Shown here: positions 1 to 13,000 of the stretch, piece by piece
Position numbering within the stretch: position 1 is the stretch's first letter
Layout: every line of letters starts with the position of its first letter
Made by a program: the position numbers and the translations under genes
The notes under the pieces: model-generated
What the model was told of the DNA's origin: nothing
What the model saw: the letters and a program-made list of their open reading frames with translations, nothing else
Database searches by the model: none
Source of the DNA: Cercis canadensis
Lineage: Eukaryota > Streptophyta > Magnoliopsida > Fabales > Fabaceae
DNA: 64,000 nt
Assembly (NCBI GenBank): GCA_003255065.1
Contig: QAOA01007183.1
Span: forward strand, 120,957-184,956
Direction: 5' to 3'

Positions 1-750
1 TGAGTGTGTGCATGTGTGTTTGAGGGTGTGTACGTACGTTTAGGCCTTCAGCCTCCTAATGTACCAAAAAAAAAAATAATAATCCCATTTTATTTACATA
101 TACAATATTATAAATTTTGGGAATTGTTATTTCTATACTCTATTTTGCTAATATCACACTCTAATTTTATATTATACAATATCATAACTTTTATTTTATT
201 GATTTTCATTTCTTTGAAATTAAATGGCAATTTTAATTTTATATCTTTCCCTCCTTATCCACCATTCATGTGTTAAAAGACTTTTTCTTTTTTGGGGCTA
301 AACAAAATAACAAGATTTACTGTACTAGGTGTTGAATGACTTGACTCACACACTTTATTAGAAAGCATGTCATCATCCATACACCATTTTACATTGTCTC
401 ATCTAGTGCCTTCCAACTCAATAGAGTAAATATTAAAAAGAGAAAAAAGTGCTTTATCAAAACATCTTTTATCTCCTTTAGTGTCATTTTGGTATTTGGT
501 TATTAGAAAACAAAGGAAAGTTTTCAAATGATGTTAGAGATGCAGTGTCCTCAATCCGTACCCTACCTATAGCTTATTTCTTTTTCTGTCCTAAACAAAA
601 TAAGGCGTATAATTTAAAGTGAGAATTAAGAAAGAATTATTAATTTTTACCAACTATGGATACACCATTAGCTATTTCTTTGCAAAGTACTAAATGGGAA
701 TTTTTATTTAAGTTTTGAGTCTCATAGAAAATATGATAGAAAATTGATTG
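1..750. other. AT-rich intergenic DNA, no gene seen
   Basis: No coding similarity is visible. The first ~40 bases are a degenerate GT-rich simple repeat. The rest is AT-rich with short stop-rich frames. Confidence 0.6.
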
Positions 751-1171
751 ATCATGAAGACCAACCATATTGCCTACTTATCATGAAGACCATATAACAT
801 CTTCCATAGTCTTCTCAACAAGAAACACCGTCTACTCCAAATATTCTTCTGGAGCATCATTATTTGCCATTAATGAACCAAGTGCTACCAACCTTATCCC
901 AAATTGTTATGATTTAATATTTTGACTCCATTGTATGACCACATCTCTTTGTTTGCCATATCATGAAGACCAACCATATTGCACGACTTATCATGGAAGA
1001 CCATATAACTTCGTCCATAGTGTTCTCAACAAGAAACACATCAACTTCAAATATCCTTCTAGAGCATGATTATTTGCCATTAGTGAACCAGATGCTTCCA
1101 ACCTTATCCCAAGTTGTTATGATTTAATATTTTGACTCCATTGAATGACCACATCTCTTTGTTTGCCATAT
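751..1171. repeat. 209-bp tandem duplication, two copies
   Basis: A unit starting atcatgaagaccaaccat at 751 recurs at 960 with a 209-bp offset. The two copies run in parallel to the shared tail gtttgccatatc (ending about 959 and 1171). They differ by scattered substitutions, so this is an old duplication and not an assembly overlap; no N lies nearby. There is no coding potential. Confidence 0.85.
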
Positions 1172-2692
1172 CCTGAGTGAGGAAGAAAGAGATGTGTTTC
1201 ATTTTCATTCCTTGAAGTCCGAAACAAAAATTTGGCATGTCTGGCCATTCAACTGCAAACTCTTTGAACTCATTTCAAAATGAGTAAAAATACATGCATA
1301 AAGTTTTTGTCACATTATGTTCATAAATTATATTATATGGTAGAATTTGAATTCAATTAATTCCTTTCACACTTAATTCTAAAAAAAATTAGATTATGCC
1401 TTATCATAGTTTGTGAGTTTTATCATTTTCCAAAATTAAATTAGTCATTATAAGTATTTTGAAAATTTATAAATAATGTAAATTTTTTTTAGGTAACTAT
1501 TTGAAGGTTTTATACAACTCGTGACCAATTGAAACAAAGCAATGGCTTTATTTGACCAAGAGATTATCTGAATAAACTATAGGAGGAATCATATTAAAAC
1601 TAGTTTTACATACTAACAGAAAAATAGCCACATTAATTTGTAACCCACTATAAACTATCAGTAACTGGCTAGGAGGCAAGAGTACATTGGTGCATGGATG
1701 ATTCTTTATACGGGTACGGTTCTATGAAATTGTTTTTAACATTCTCTATTTAGAAGAAAAAAAAAGTGTTATTTATTGTTAGCTAGATGTTTCCTCTTGT
1801 ACCTATTTATCAGTAATCATAAATTTCTTTACCTTTTCATAAAAGATTTTTTTAAAAAAATTTTGTTTTCAAATACAAGAGTATCTCTTCCAATTTATTT
1901 ACTAAAATTTCATCTATCTTAAATAAATTCATAACTTGCTTTAGTTTTATCTGCTGCAAGACCATTTTTATAATATAAATTAAATTGGCATTTATGGCTA
2001 TCTGATCTGAAAAAGTTTTTTCTTTTTTTCATAAAATGCTTGTAAAGTAATTTCCAATGTGGAAGAGGTACTTTCTAAGTATTGTATGTTTTGACCCCCC
2101 ACTATGGGACCTTCCTTTTAGCTTTCTGTATTAAGTTTCTTTTGATTTTACAAATCAAGCATTATAAACTTGATCCGAAGATGGCCTTAAACCATTTCAA
2201 CTATTCAACCAATCACTATCACACACACACTACAGCCATATCACCCAGAAAGTAACAGCAACCCATCAACAATAACTTTGATCTGGAGATTAAGGATATG
2301 TTGAGAAATTTTCCAAAATTCATATTTTGTTGTTTGTGTGGGCAGAAAATCAAACTAGAAGCTTTAGTCAAACAAATGCTTTCAAATGCTTGATTCAATC
2401 ACCTTTTGCAGTTTTTATTATTGAGACCAGTAACACTCCTTTGGCTGGATATTAAAATTTCAGAAGCACATTTGTTGGATATTTATTATCCTTGTTTGAT
2501 AAGCCTCCTTTGGCTGGGGCTCCAAGCCTCCAACTGAAAACTTCTAAAAGCAAGATGTATTGGTTGATTAATAGAATTGTGTTGTGACTCTCCTAACTAT
2601 TCTACCCCAGTTACCATCTTATAGTTCCGTTATATCTTGCCTAGTCTTTCTCTCACTACACTCTTTAGGACTATCTTTATTTGTCTCTAGTC
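1172..2692. other. AT-rich intergenic DNA, no gene seen
   Basis: I see no recognisable gene, RNA or element here. A short CA run lies near 2220. Only short frames with no family resemblance are present. Confidence 0.55.
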
Positions 2693-4504
2693 TACCAAGA
2701 AAAAATGGCCTTTGTTACAAATGAGGGAAATTAATGCTACAAGGTGATGTCTTTTGGTCTGAAAAATGCCAAGGCTACCTACCAAAGACTGATGAACAAG
2801 GTGTTCGAACAACAAATCGATAGAAATGTGGAAGTCTATATGAACGACATGTTGGCAAAAACGGCAAAAGGATGTGATCACTGGACTGATTTGAAAGAAA
2901 TCTTTCAAGAGTTAAGGAAATACAACATGAGACTGAACCTGGACAAGTGTGCCTCTGAGGTAGAAGCAGACAAGTTCCTTGGGTACATGATCAGCCACAG
3001 AGGGATTGAGGCTAACCCCAAAAATGTTGGGACATAATAGAAATGCCACAACCCAAGTCTGTGGAAGATGTTCAGAGACTTGCAGGAAGGATCACAACCC
3101 TCGCCCATTTCATCAGCAGGTCAGCAAATAAATCTTTACCTTTCTTTAAAAGCTTAAAGCAACTTAAAATTTTTTATTTGGGACAATGAGTGCCAAAATA
3201 CCTTTAATCAATTAAAACATTAACTTTCTACACCCCCATTATTGTCTAAACCTGTCACGGGAGAACCTCTATAAATTTACCTCTATATAACAAATCAAGC
3301 AACGAGTTCAGTCTTAGTCAGAGAAGTAACAGAATTCAAAGGCTGGTATACTACACAAGCCAAACTCTGCAAGGAGCGAAAATTAGGGTCTGTTTGGTTT
3401 AGGAAATGTTTTCATGTTCTATTTCTATTTCTTGAAATATGTTTTCATTTTCACATTTTCATTTTTAAAAAACATGTTTGCTGAATTTTTTTTCTATTTT
3501 CATTCTCAAACCGCATCTTTGTGGCTTATCTTCTCCACATCAATCTTATCTCTTGCAAACATATTCTCCTTGCCACAATGCAATCACCACAATAACCGAT
3601 CTAAACTGGCTCACAAAGCTAGATTCCAGCACCTGTCAACCCAAGCGGCATTTGCTCCGTCCAGTGCCGCGTCCTCCCTTCCTGTACGTAATGGTCTTGT
3701 CTCATTCTCTTATCTAGCTGATAAGTTCATAACCCACCTCCATAACTCAAGCATACAAGTTCAACGTGGTCTTTGTGACGCCAGATTTACAGTGCAGAGG
3801 CTGAGTTCGAATTTGCATTCCCTCCGAACCTTCAAGTTGTTCTAGCCGTTGGCTTGCCTGGTGCTCTGCCGGAGCTCGCCTCCATCTCCGTGCTTCACTT
3901 GACCGACCAATCGCTGCGATTTCTTTTTGTTATTATGGCCACGCCATTGATTCATTTGTGTTGGTGTTAGAGAAAGTAGAGAAGAGCATAGAGAGTGAGA
4001 AACAGAAAGATAAATAGAAAGAGGTCATGGTTTCATGTGTGCTAGTGTTAGAGAAAGTAGAGAAGAGTAGAGAGAGTGAGAAACAGAAAGAGAAAGAAGG
4101 CATGATTTCATTTGTGCTGGTGTTAGAGCAAGTAGAGAGGAGCAGAGAAGGTGAGAAACAGAGAGAGTGAGAAAGATGAGGTGAGTCTCGTTGAAAAAAA
4201 AAAAAAAGAAGTGAATATAATTACATAAACTGCCACCGGTCATAAGAGAAAATGCTGAAAACATCTTTTTTCTGTTTTCAGTTTACAGTGTATTTTAAAA
4301 AATGTTTCAAAGTGTTTTCAATGGAAATATTTCTTATTTATTAAACCAAACATGTTTTTACACTTAATTTCCATTTTCATTGAAAATGGAAACAGAAAAT
4401 GGCTAAAGTAAACAAGCCCTTAGCTATCAGAAAATTGAAAAGTTAGCATTTGCACTCTTAATTGCCTCCAAATGACTAAGGTCATACTTTCAGAATCACA
4501 AAGT
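2693..4504 (+). pseudogene. Ty3/gypsy pol relic (RT to RNase H), interrupted by a MITE
   Basis: On the plus strand, 2744-3037 encodes the reverse-transcriptase stretch MSFGLKNAKATYQRLMN followed by VEVYMNDMLAKTA, where the catalytic Y-x-D-D box has become YMND. Frame-shifted sequence to 3385 and then 4423-4504 continues into RNase H (the LAFALLTASKRL region is recognisable as LAFALLIASK). It is close to the reverse-transcriptase segment of the complete Tat-type element on the minus strand at 23.3-22.8 kb, so it is the same family. The 5' part of pol is missing. A 1034-bp MITE sits at 3386-4419, and at 4505 the homology stops at an LTR-like TGTAGACA terminus. It retains Trp and Gln codons that are stops in the 23-kb copy. 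It is non-functional. Confidence 0.85.
3386..4419. mobile_element. Tourist-like (PIF/Harbinger) MITE, TSD TTA
   Basis: The element starts gggtctgtttggttta and ends taaagtaaacaagccc, giving imperfect terminal inverted repeats (12 of 16 match). It is flanked by TTA at 3383-3385 and 4420-4422. TTA/TAA target duplication and GGGYCTGTTTGG ends are typical of Tourist-like elements. Sub-terminal sequence is also inverted (aacatgttt near 3471 and near 4350; ttttcattttcat-type runs). It has no transposase and needs a Harbinger transposase in trans. It splits an old gypsy RT relic, so it is younger than that relic. Confidence 0.75.
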
Positions 4505-4603
4505 GTAGACATCGTATTTTGTCCGGGTTTTTTTTTTAATCGTTAAAATATATTCAAGAAAAATGGAGATAAAATTTAAACTTTTAATTAGTGTGTTTTT
4601 TTT

Positions 4604-4604
4604 N
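4604..4604. other. Assembly gap (single N) in a T run
   Basis: T tracts on both sides. Too short and simple to see whether an overlap is duplicated. Confidence 0.8.
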
Positions 4605-6281
4605 TTTTTTTTTATTGTTTGGGCTTTTGCAATTGAAGAAAACCTAAGTCTAATCCATTGTCACACTAAACCCATTTTTATTTAAGCTCACTTGGCCCAT
4701 TTTTGTTATTTTTCTTAATTATGTAAATAATGGATAAAACATATAAATATATTTTGTAAATTTATTTTTGGTATCATTGTATCTAAAGGAGCCAATAGGA
4801 GAGCAAGGAATGAATTTCCTTCTCTTCTCATTGGTCCAATCTTTGAGTTTTTTTTCTTTTAAATAAGTAACTAAACAAACTAAATAAAGAAAACAAATAA
4901 AAAAAGGGGAGAAGGATGATAAGCCGCAGTTACAAAAGGGCAAAGGAGAAAACAAAGAAGGGAAGAATAGTCAAAGCAAGAAGGGAACCCATTCAGCAGA
5001 GGAGTGATACGCAGGAGAAGGGGTGAAAATGGTTTCCTTTCCTTGAGCAGAGCAGAAACTAAATGGAGGGATGGGAGCAGAATTTCTTTGAGAGAGAAAA
5101 GAAGGAAGAGCAAAAACATTTTCTTGGAGAAAACAAAGTAGAAAAGTGAGAAGCTATAGATTGAAGGAGCAGCAGTGATAGAGAACAAAGGTGGAGAGGT
5201 ATTCAAATCATCATTTTCCTTCAAATTCGATGATACCCAAGGTAATTGTAATCCCATAGAACTTTCTTCATTTTGTACCAAATGCTAAGGGTATTTTTGT
5301 TCGCGCAGTACTCATTATCTTCAATCAACTTTCTGCTATATTTGCTGTAATTATTACCCTCATATGTGTTGATTTGAGGTCCCCATTTTTGGGATTTTCT
5401 AATGGCTGAGCTGGTGGTGATTATGCTTAGTTCTTTCCTTTTTGTTCATTCTTTACTTATGTTTGATTTTCTTTGCATATTGATCAATTTGGTTTACTTC
5501 ATTTTCATATAATCTCCACTGGGTTCACTGTTGTTATTATCATTCTGTAACTTTGTTATTTTTTCAAAAGGTTTTGTTGATTGTTCCTAAATGAACTACT
5601 AGATTTTCGGGTTTGATTGATCTCTGTTAATTGTTACAAAGTTTTGATATCAAATTTTAGTCATATATGAATTGGTTGCTTTATAGTTTTATTTTTTATT
5701 TTATTTTTATATATACTCAGCTAGGAAAGTTCCGAGTGTTTTCACATGGGATTTTGGTTGGATTTACGGTTGGGAATTCTTTGAGAAGTGACAGCCCGGA
5801 TTTCCTAAGGTGTTGAAGCCATGTGGGCTCAAAATGGTTGAAGAAGGTATTCAATTATTGAATGTGTGGCTGTTTTGTTTCTTTGTTGCTTGCTAGTTTG
5901 AAGTCCATTTCTGGTTTATTTTTCTTTGGTTCTCTTTGGATCTGTTTTGTGCATTTTTGATCTAGTTGCATGTACTTTGAATCATTAGGAATTTGAGGGC
6001 TATTTGAGTTGTTTTGTTTGAGTTACTTTTGCTACTGTCCTGCCATACTTCCATTGCTGCTGGTTTTTTGTTTAAGTTGTTGTTCTTTTGATTAGTCTAT
6101 AGGCCATTTGGTACCAATTTAGTTTTCTTTGATGCCTTATGTTGAGATGCTAGTTTTTCCTAGGATTTGGTTTGCTTGCTTTATTGTGGAATGATTTTAA
6201 AGCTGATTTGTCATTGGTTTTAGCATGGAAAAGGATGTTTGCATGCCATTTTTGGATGCTGTCAGACAGCTCCAGCAATAG

Positions 6282-7200
6282 GCAGTGTTTGATTTTTTTC
6301 TGGAGCTACAGAGCTCAGAATTTAGCAATGTTGGTCTCATTAGAACCAGGAAACATATATCTCTATTTTGAATAATTTTCAGGTTTTTTGTATATCTAGT
6401 TTACATCCAGTTTCTGTTTGAACATAGTTGCTTAAGGTTGCACTGACACTAATGCTCTATCTCTAGGAATGTTTGGTCTTTTATTTCTTTCTGAAGTTGT
6501 AAAGTTCCGAATCGCATGGTTCTTGTCTCTTTAGAACCATAAGATACATGTTTTCAATGTGTAAAATTTTCATATTTTTTGCATGTCTAGTTTAGTACCA
6601 GTTTTGGTTTGAACATAGCTGCTTAAGGTTGCACTGACACCGATGTCCTATCTCTGGCAGTGTTTGGTCTTTTATTTCTTTCTGAAGTTTTAAAGCTCTA
6701 AATTGCATGGTTTTTATCTCTTTAGAACCATAAGATGCATGTTTTCAATGTGTATAGTTTTCAGATTTTTTTCATGTCTAATTTATTATTAGTTTTGGTT
6801 TGAACATAGCTACTCAAGGTTGTACTAACACTGATGCCCTATCTCTGGCAATATTTGGTCTTTTATTTCTTTTTGAAGTTTTATAGCTCCTAATTGCATG
6901 GTTCTTGTCTCTTAAGAACCATAAGATGCATGTTTTCAATGTGTCCAATTTTCATATTTTTTGCACATCTAGTTTATTTCCAGTTTGAATGTGAATATGA
7001 CTATTTTTCGCACTGTCAGTGCTACCAGTCAGCACTGGCGGCGCATCGTCTTTCTCTCTAGTTTAAGTTGTAGAGATCAAAATTAGGTGATGTTAGTCTC
7101 ATTTGAATTTTAAGATGTGTGGCTTCAATGTATATAATTTTTATAATTTTTGCATGTCTAATTTGCTCTCGGTTTTGACTTGAACACAACTATTTTTTTT
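6282..7200. repeat. Degenerate ~190-bp tandem array (about 5 copies)
   Basis: Copies begin near 6282, 6468, 6659, 6850 and 7045. Shared blocks are tgtttggtcttttatttc, gaaccataagatgcatg, ttttgcatgtctagttta and ggtttgaacatagc. The outer copies are the most diverged. They lie inside the LTR-type block starting at 4505. Confidence 0.8.
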
Positions 7201-7739
7201 GGATAACTAATGAGTATGTAAATTCTTTGAACTTCCCTTGATTTTGTCTCTTGATAATGATGGTGGTTTTGAGTATGTTTGTTAGCTGTTCTGGTGTATT
7301 ATGCCTCATTTCTTGATGTACTTTGCCTATGTGTTTAGTTGCCATTCTTATGTGTGATGAATTCTTTTTTTTTCTTTCTATTATAAGGGCTGTTTAGGGT
7401 TTGTTTGTGCATTTTTGGTTGATTTTGGATTATTCCATTTGAAGCATGTGAAGATTAAATGGTTAGGTCACTTAGATAGATTTCTTTTAAGTCTTGCCTA
7501 ACTTGTGTTTTGGTGTATTCATGAGTATCCTTGGATATAACTCATGGTAATTATGAGTATGAGCAAATCGGAAGACTCAACCGGAATATACCTAGTCACA
7601 AGCTTGGAGCAAGAATTTTGTTTTTTTTTTGTTTTTATCTATTTTATGTAAATTAATATTTCTTACTACCTAAATTTTGAGACAAGTTTTGTAATATTTA
7701 AGATCATGCATTTGCACTACATATAAAAAATATACCTGT

Positions 7740-8307
7740 GCCGTGTAATATCCGCATGCATGCCTCTTCACTTATCATGGGAGGATAGGGCGAGTCAGTC
7801 TTATATGGGATGTCTTTCTCTATCCGATCTAGGTGAAGGTAGCGCCACCCTGGATGGTCACTTTATGTGATGAAGGAGTGGAAGGATTTAGGTCTCGGTA
7901 GAGAATTCATGCATTACACGTTTAAATTCTTTGCTTTTATTTTCATCATATATTCTTGTGATAATTCATTATTCTAGGGTAAATAAAGTACACATTTTTG
8001 GCAATATTGACATTCGCACAATTAATTTAGGGCAACCCTCTTTAGACGAATGTTGTGGGGTGCCTAACACATTCTCCACGCATAAACAGACTCCCGAACC
8101 CTCTCTGGTTCGCAGACTGTTATTTTTTTTATTAAAGAAAATACTTGTCNACAGACTCCCGAACCCTCTCTGGTTCGCAGACTGTTATTTTTTTTATTAA
8201 ACAAAATACTTGTCTATTGTCTTTACATGTTTCTTATACTAAAACACAAAAAACGAGAGTCTAATGTGTTTTATCTATAAGAAAACATGTAAAGAGGGGC
8301 AACTGTA
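7740..8307 (+). other. Retroelement leader module and polypurine tract
   Basis: Contains ggggtgcctaacacattctc followed by an actcccgaacc / ctggttcgcagac stretch, a block that recurs in reverse orientation near 27.8 kb and 34.4 kb. Near the end is atgtaaagaggggcaac (8289-8307), a polypurine tract directly preceding the LTR-like TGTAGACATTG at 8308. An N at 8150 duplicates 8086-8149 as 8151-8214. Confidence 0.6.
8086..8214. other. Gap at 8150 with duplicated flank (~64 bp)
   Basis: 8086-8149 is repeated as 8151-8214 with one visible difference (attaaagaaa / attaaacaaa). Confidence 0.9.
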
Positions 8308-10080
8308 GACATTGTATTTTATCAAGACTATATTTCTTAATTTAGCTAAAAAATACAAAAAAAATGTACAAAATTATTTACTTTTTCATTCTTTTCAATT
8401 TTTACTTAGAGTCTTGATTTAAGTAATTTCTTAATGCATTTTTATTTTTAAAAAAAAAATTGTCTATTTACTTTTATAAGTAAAAAAAAAAAGAATAAAA
8501 AGTAAAATGTGAAAAAAAAGAATTACTTTAATCAAATTGCATGTAGCATAATCCAATGTATTTCAAGAGACCAATGCTTTGTATGATGTAAGTATTAAGC
8601 CCAATAGTCTCAATCTCATTAAAATGACTTGTCCAAGCCTAATTGCTTATTAGTGCATAGCTCATTTTCTTTTTTGAGCCTAAATATCTTGATCCAAGTG
8701 GAGCACCCAAACCCAAGACCTATTTTTAGTTATGCTCCATTTACGAGAGGAGAACCCTAACCACTTTGAGGAGAGGGGAACACATTCTATTCTTTTTTTT
8801 TCCTCTCCTCTTCTCCTCTCCTCTCCTCTCCCTCTTGATCTCCTTCCCCCATTCTCCATTAAATCTTTGATTCCTAAGGTCATTTTGATCATTATTCACC
8901 TCCTTCACACTTTTCCTTAAACTTGGATAAGGCAAAGTAGCACCTATTGGAAGAAATTGAAGCTTAAACCTAAGGGTTTGCATGGATTTTTGAAGGTTAA
9001 AGGGATATCCCATTTGATTCTTGACACTAGAAGGCTTCAATTGGGTAATGACTTTCTCCCACTTCTTAACTCCTTGAACTCGTATATAATTTTGCAGCTA
9101 CATTTTTTGGGGCTTAAAGGCTTCATTATGCATGTTTCTAGTTGAAATTAACTTCTTAGATGATTATAATATGACCTTGGAGCATGTTCACATCTATTTT
9201 TATTGATTTGGAATGACTTTAAGACTCTTCTTACAAGTGATTTTGAATATTGATTGTGCCTTTAAGGTGTTTGATAAAATGCATGTATGATGTTATGCTT
9301 GAATGTGGTTTTGCTTCAAAAGTGTTATGTCTTTTATTTAGTTATTGAGATTATGACATGAATTGAGTGTCTTAGATTCATTATTTGAGTATGTATTACA
9401 TCATGATTTATTTATACTTTGCATTCGAGCATAATCTATAAATCCTGCCCAGCATTGACCTTTGTGTGATGTTTCATGCCTAACTCAAGCTATACACATC
9501 CTTTTTAGGAGATTTCACTTTTGTTAGAAACTTGAGATGTGAACCTTTCAGTAAATATAATTTTATTTGAGTAATTTAAATTCAACTAATCCCAAAATTT
9601 TTGCAAACATGGCTGTTTGAACTTTAAAATTCTACATTCTCGGTTTCTTACCTTTGGCCATTGTTTTATTCATAAATCGAGTTACACAAAGGGAATTGAT
9701 GCAATTCTAAATTCTTTTGTAAGCTAAGATATGTATCTTTCAAATGGTATAGGTTTTTTTTTACCAAATTCAACATGTATTAAGCCCAGAAAAATCATAA
9801 AATTCGCATCAAATTCTGTCATTTTGATTTTTGACCTTTGCATGATGTTTTGGGCATAACTTGAGCTTCACAAGTGCTTTTTGCATGATTCCAAAACCAT
9901 TTAGAAGGTTATACATATATCTTTGCATCAATGTGTTTAATTTGTTGATAATTCATATCCACTTTTCCCAGTAAATAAAAAATGGGTTGGTTGTCAGGTT
10001 CCTATGTTTGCTCTATTTTTGGCTACATTCTTGCTTTAATTATAGCTTCAGATAGAACTAGGATTATTTCACCATATCAA
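8308..10080 (+). mobile_element. LTR-like head and derived repeats, truncated
   Basis: The head TGTAGACATTGTATTTTATC follows a polypurine tract. Further on is a CT-rich microsatellite (8800-8835), then two diverged copies of a ~375-bp unit, recognisable by tgacctttgtgtgatgttt at about 9458 and tgacctttgcatgatgttt at about 9832. No retroviral protein is present. The right end cannot be fixed; it grades into the NBS-LRR relic near 10.08 kb. Confidence 0.45.
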
Positions 10081-10081
10081 A

Positions 10082-13000
10082 AGAATGTGAATCATTTTGT
10101 TTTGTATATGAGACCCTTCGAAATGCCTTCAAAAAAGTTGTAGATTTCTGTAAGGACAGTAACATAAAGGCCAAGGCCATTGGAGTTTATGGCATTAAGG
10201 GCGTGGGGAAAATAGCAATTCTGCAGAACCCAAATAATAATGTGGAAGTTGCCCAACTGTTTGACATAGTGATTTTCATGGAATTGTCAGCCAATCGGAC
10301 TCAGGATGAACTTTGACAAGAAATTGCAGATAGATTGTTAGTGAAAACAGAAGGCATCAAGGATCCTGAAGAAGTTGCCAGAAGAATACATAAAAAGCTG
10401 AAGAATAAGAGGTATTTGTTGATTTTGGATGGGGTAGTGGAGTACATTAATTTACGTGAGCTTGGAATCCTAACTAGTAACAATCGTTGAAAGGTGGTAA
10501 TGGCCTCTCATATTCATCAAGTTTTGAAATGGAACAAGGTCGGCATGTTCATCAATGTCAAGCCATTATCCCGTGTTGAAGCATGGAAGATGTTTCAAGA
10601 TATCATTGGTCACGAGATTATTGGTTTACTTGGTATTCCACCCATTGCTAGGTGTGTATGTGAGATTGTGAGGGATGCTCTTGTCTTCCACTTCTCATAC
10701 AAAAGATAGCTAGTTCTTTCAAATGGAAAACTGATGCTTGTAGTTGGAATGCGGGCCTGAAAGCTCTTAAACCATGGCCAGAACATGGAATTGAAAGTGT
10801 CCAAGATTTGTACAAATGTTTGAATTTTTGTTATGAAGAACTAAAATATGAAAAGAAACAGAAGTGCTTTCTATATACTTCAATGTACCCTGCAGATAGC
10901 AAGGTTTACACGGATTATCTGGTAGATTGTTGGGCAACTCAAGGCTTCTTTGGTGATGTTAATGACACAAGAAGTTACCAAGATGTTCGTGACAAGGGTC
11001 ATGAGATAGTGGATGATCTTATTAATGTGTCCTTGTTGGAGAAAGGAGAACAGAAAATATATGTGAAGATGCATGATTGCATCAGACAACTTGCTTTACA
11101 TATATCATCTAAGTTTCCTGATTGTAGTATTTATGTCATGACAAGTGAAAAATCAGTGCAACCTGAAAATTTGGAAACTATGCAGAACTCAATATGGGTA
11201 TCAATGATAGATAGCAAAATGCATGATTTACCAATAGGGCTTTCTAGTGGCATACTGTTGACTCCACTACTTTAGAAGAACACCAAATTGGCCACAATCT
11301 AGCAAACTTTTTTTGAAAATATAAGCAATTTTCTAGTGTTAGACTTGTATGGTACGAGAATTAAAGAGTTACCATAATCTCTGTCAAAATTGATTGCTCT
11401 AAACGGGGCTGTATTTGAATGAATGCTTCCTCTTGACATTGTTGCCATCTAAAATAGGATCACTTCAATGTCTTCAGGTCCTTGACATTCGAGGTAGTGG
11501 AGTGATTTTCATTCCAATTCATAGCAGGAGGTTGGCTAATTTAAGATGTTTGAGAATCTCATATGTTACAAGAGGTGGCCAATGTAGAGATCAAGATGTT
11601 GAGACGATTAATAATGTCATTTCAAAGCTTCATAAATTAGAAGAATTGATTATTGAAGTGGTTTCTTAACCAGCAATGGCCCATTGATGCTGAACGTGTT
11701 ATACAACAAGTAGCTTCTTTGGAAAATCTGACCACTCTCAGGTGCAGCTTTCCTTCTTGAAACATGCTTAAAAAGTTTCTATGCGGAAGCAAATCTTGGC
11801 AAGATGACGAGCCATTTACTTCATTCTGATTTCTTGTGCGGTGCCAAAACTCAAAACATCCCAAAATTCTTGAGTCTTTTGAGTATAGGATGAACAATTT
11901 TTCAAAGTATTGCGATGGGGATAGGAATGATGACTTGGCAATTAGTAGAGTACTCGCTCATACTGAAGCATTTGAAATAATTTACCACAAGTACATAAGA
12001 AATCTATCAGATTTCGCTAGAACAGCAAGCTTGAAAGACATCCATGGTTTTCTAATTTTGGAATGCAATAAAATATCATCCATTGTGGTAGGTGATTGAT
12101 AAGCCAGTTTTATACCACTTATCATGTAAAATTCTTGCTTGACTTTTGTTCATTTTTGAGTATCTTAGGGTAGGTTTTCAACAATTTATGTTTCTTTTGT
12201 ATGTTTATGTGTTGGAAGACCTTGGAAGCTGTTTCGGTGCAACTTGGTGCAAGAAAGAAGCTAAACTCATGCATTTTGGAAGGAAAGTAAGGACTTCGGT
12301 GCTACAACCCCCTATCTGCAAAGAATTACAAGAGAAAACAGGAGCTAGGGCGCCACAGCCCCCTAACCCAGGCGTCGCAGCACCCAGAAACGTGAGGAAA
12401 CATTGAAGAAGACAGGAGCTAGGGTGCCACAGTGCCCTATGACAAACGATGTAGCGCCCAAATACGAAGAAACCAGACATAAACCAAGAGCTAGGGCGTC
12501 GTAGCGCCTATCAGGCAGGAATCAGGAGGCTACAACGCCTACCCCCAAGGCTGCAGCCCCTGACAGTCAACTCATGTTTTGACTTCTAGACTTCCCAAAT
12601 TCATTAGGACTCCTACTTTACTTTAATTCATTTTTCTTCTAAACTTTCTAAGACCTATAAATAAGACTTTTTAAGACTAAACTAGGGTTCCACACATTTT
12701 TACACAAGAGGCAAGAAGAGAAGAGGATCCAAGCTTGAAGATCGGTGTTTTCGGCATCGAATTGTCATCTCTAAGAGTTTAATTCTTCTTCTTTCTTGTT
12801 ATTGATGTGTAATCTTTGTGTGATTATGTTTTCTGCATTCATTATGAACTAATTTCACCATCTAGGGTGGAGATGTAGCCTAGCTTAAGACGAATTGTAA
12901 TCATTACTGAATTAATCAAAAGACCGTCTAATTAATTGTCTTCTTAATCTCTATACTTACTGCTTCTATTTGACTGGCCATCAATTTAGATGAGTTAGTA

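Larger units (their letters stand above)
4505..7700 (+). mobile_element. LTR-type non-coding sequence (large retrotransposon derivative, part)
   Basis: The block opens with TGTAGACATCGTATTTTG exactly where the gypsy relic stops, as expected of an LTR 5' end. No retroviral protein is encoded. It contains a region looking like a transcribed leader (5200-5830), a ~190-bp degenerate tandem array (6282-7200) and an AT-rich tail. An N at 4604 lies in a T run. The 3' boundary and target duplication are not visible. A second LTR-like head lies at 8308, but beyond its first ~20 bases it does not resemble this one. Confidence 0.45.

Noticed and set aside
3414-3845. Plus-strand 143-codon ORF
   Set aside because: Lies inside the Tourist-like MITE and has no domain; MITEs do not encode proteins.
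4505-8330. Treating 4505 and 8308 as the LTR pair of one element
   Set aside because: Only the first ~20 bases (TGTAGACAT-GTATTTT) agree; downstream text differs, so they are LTR heads of related families, not a proven pair.
8680-9040. Overlapping ORFs on both strands
   Set aside because: Built on a CT/GA microsatellite in an LTR-type block.
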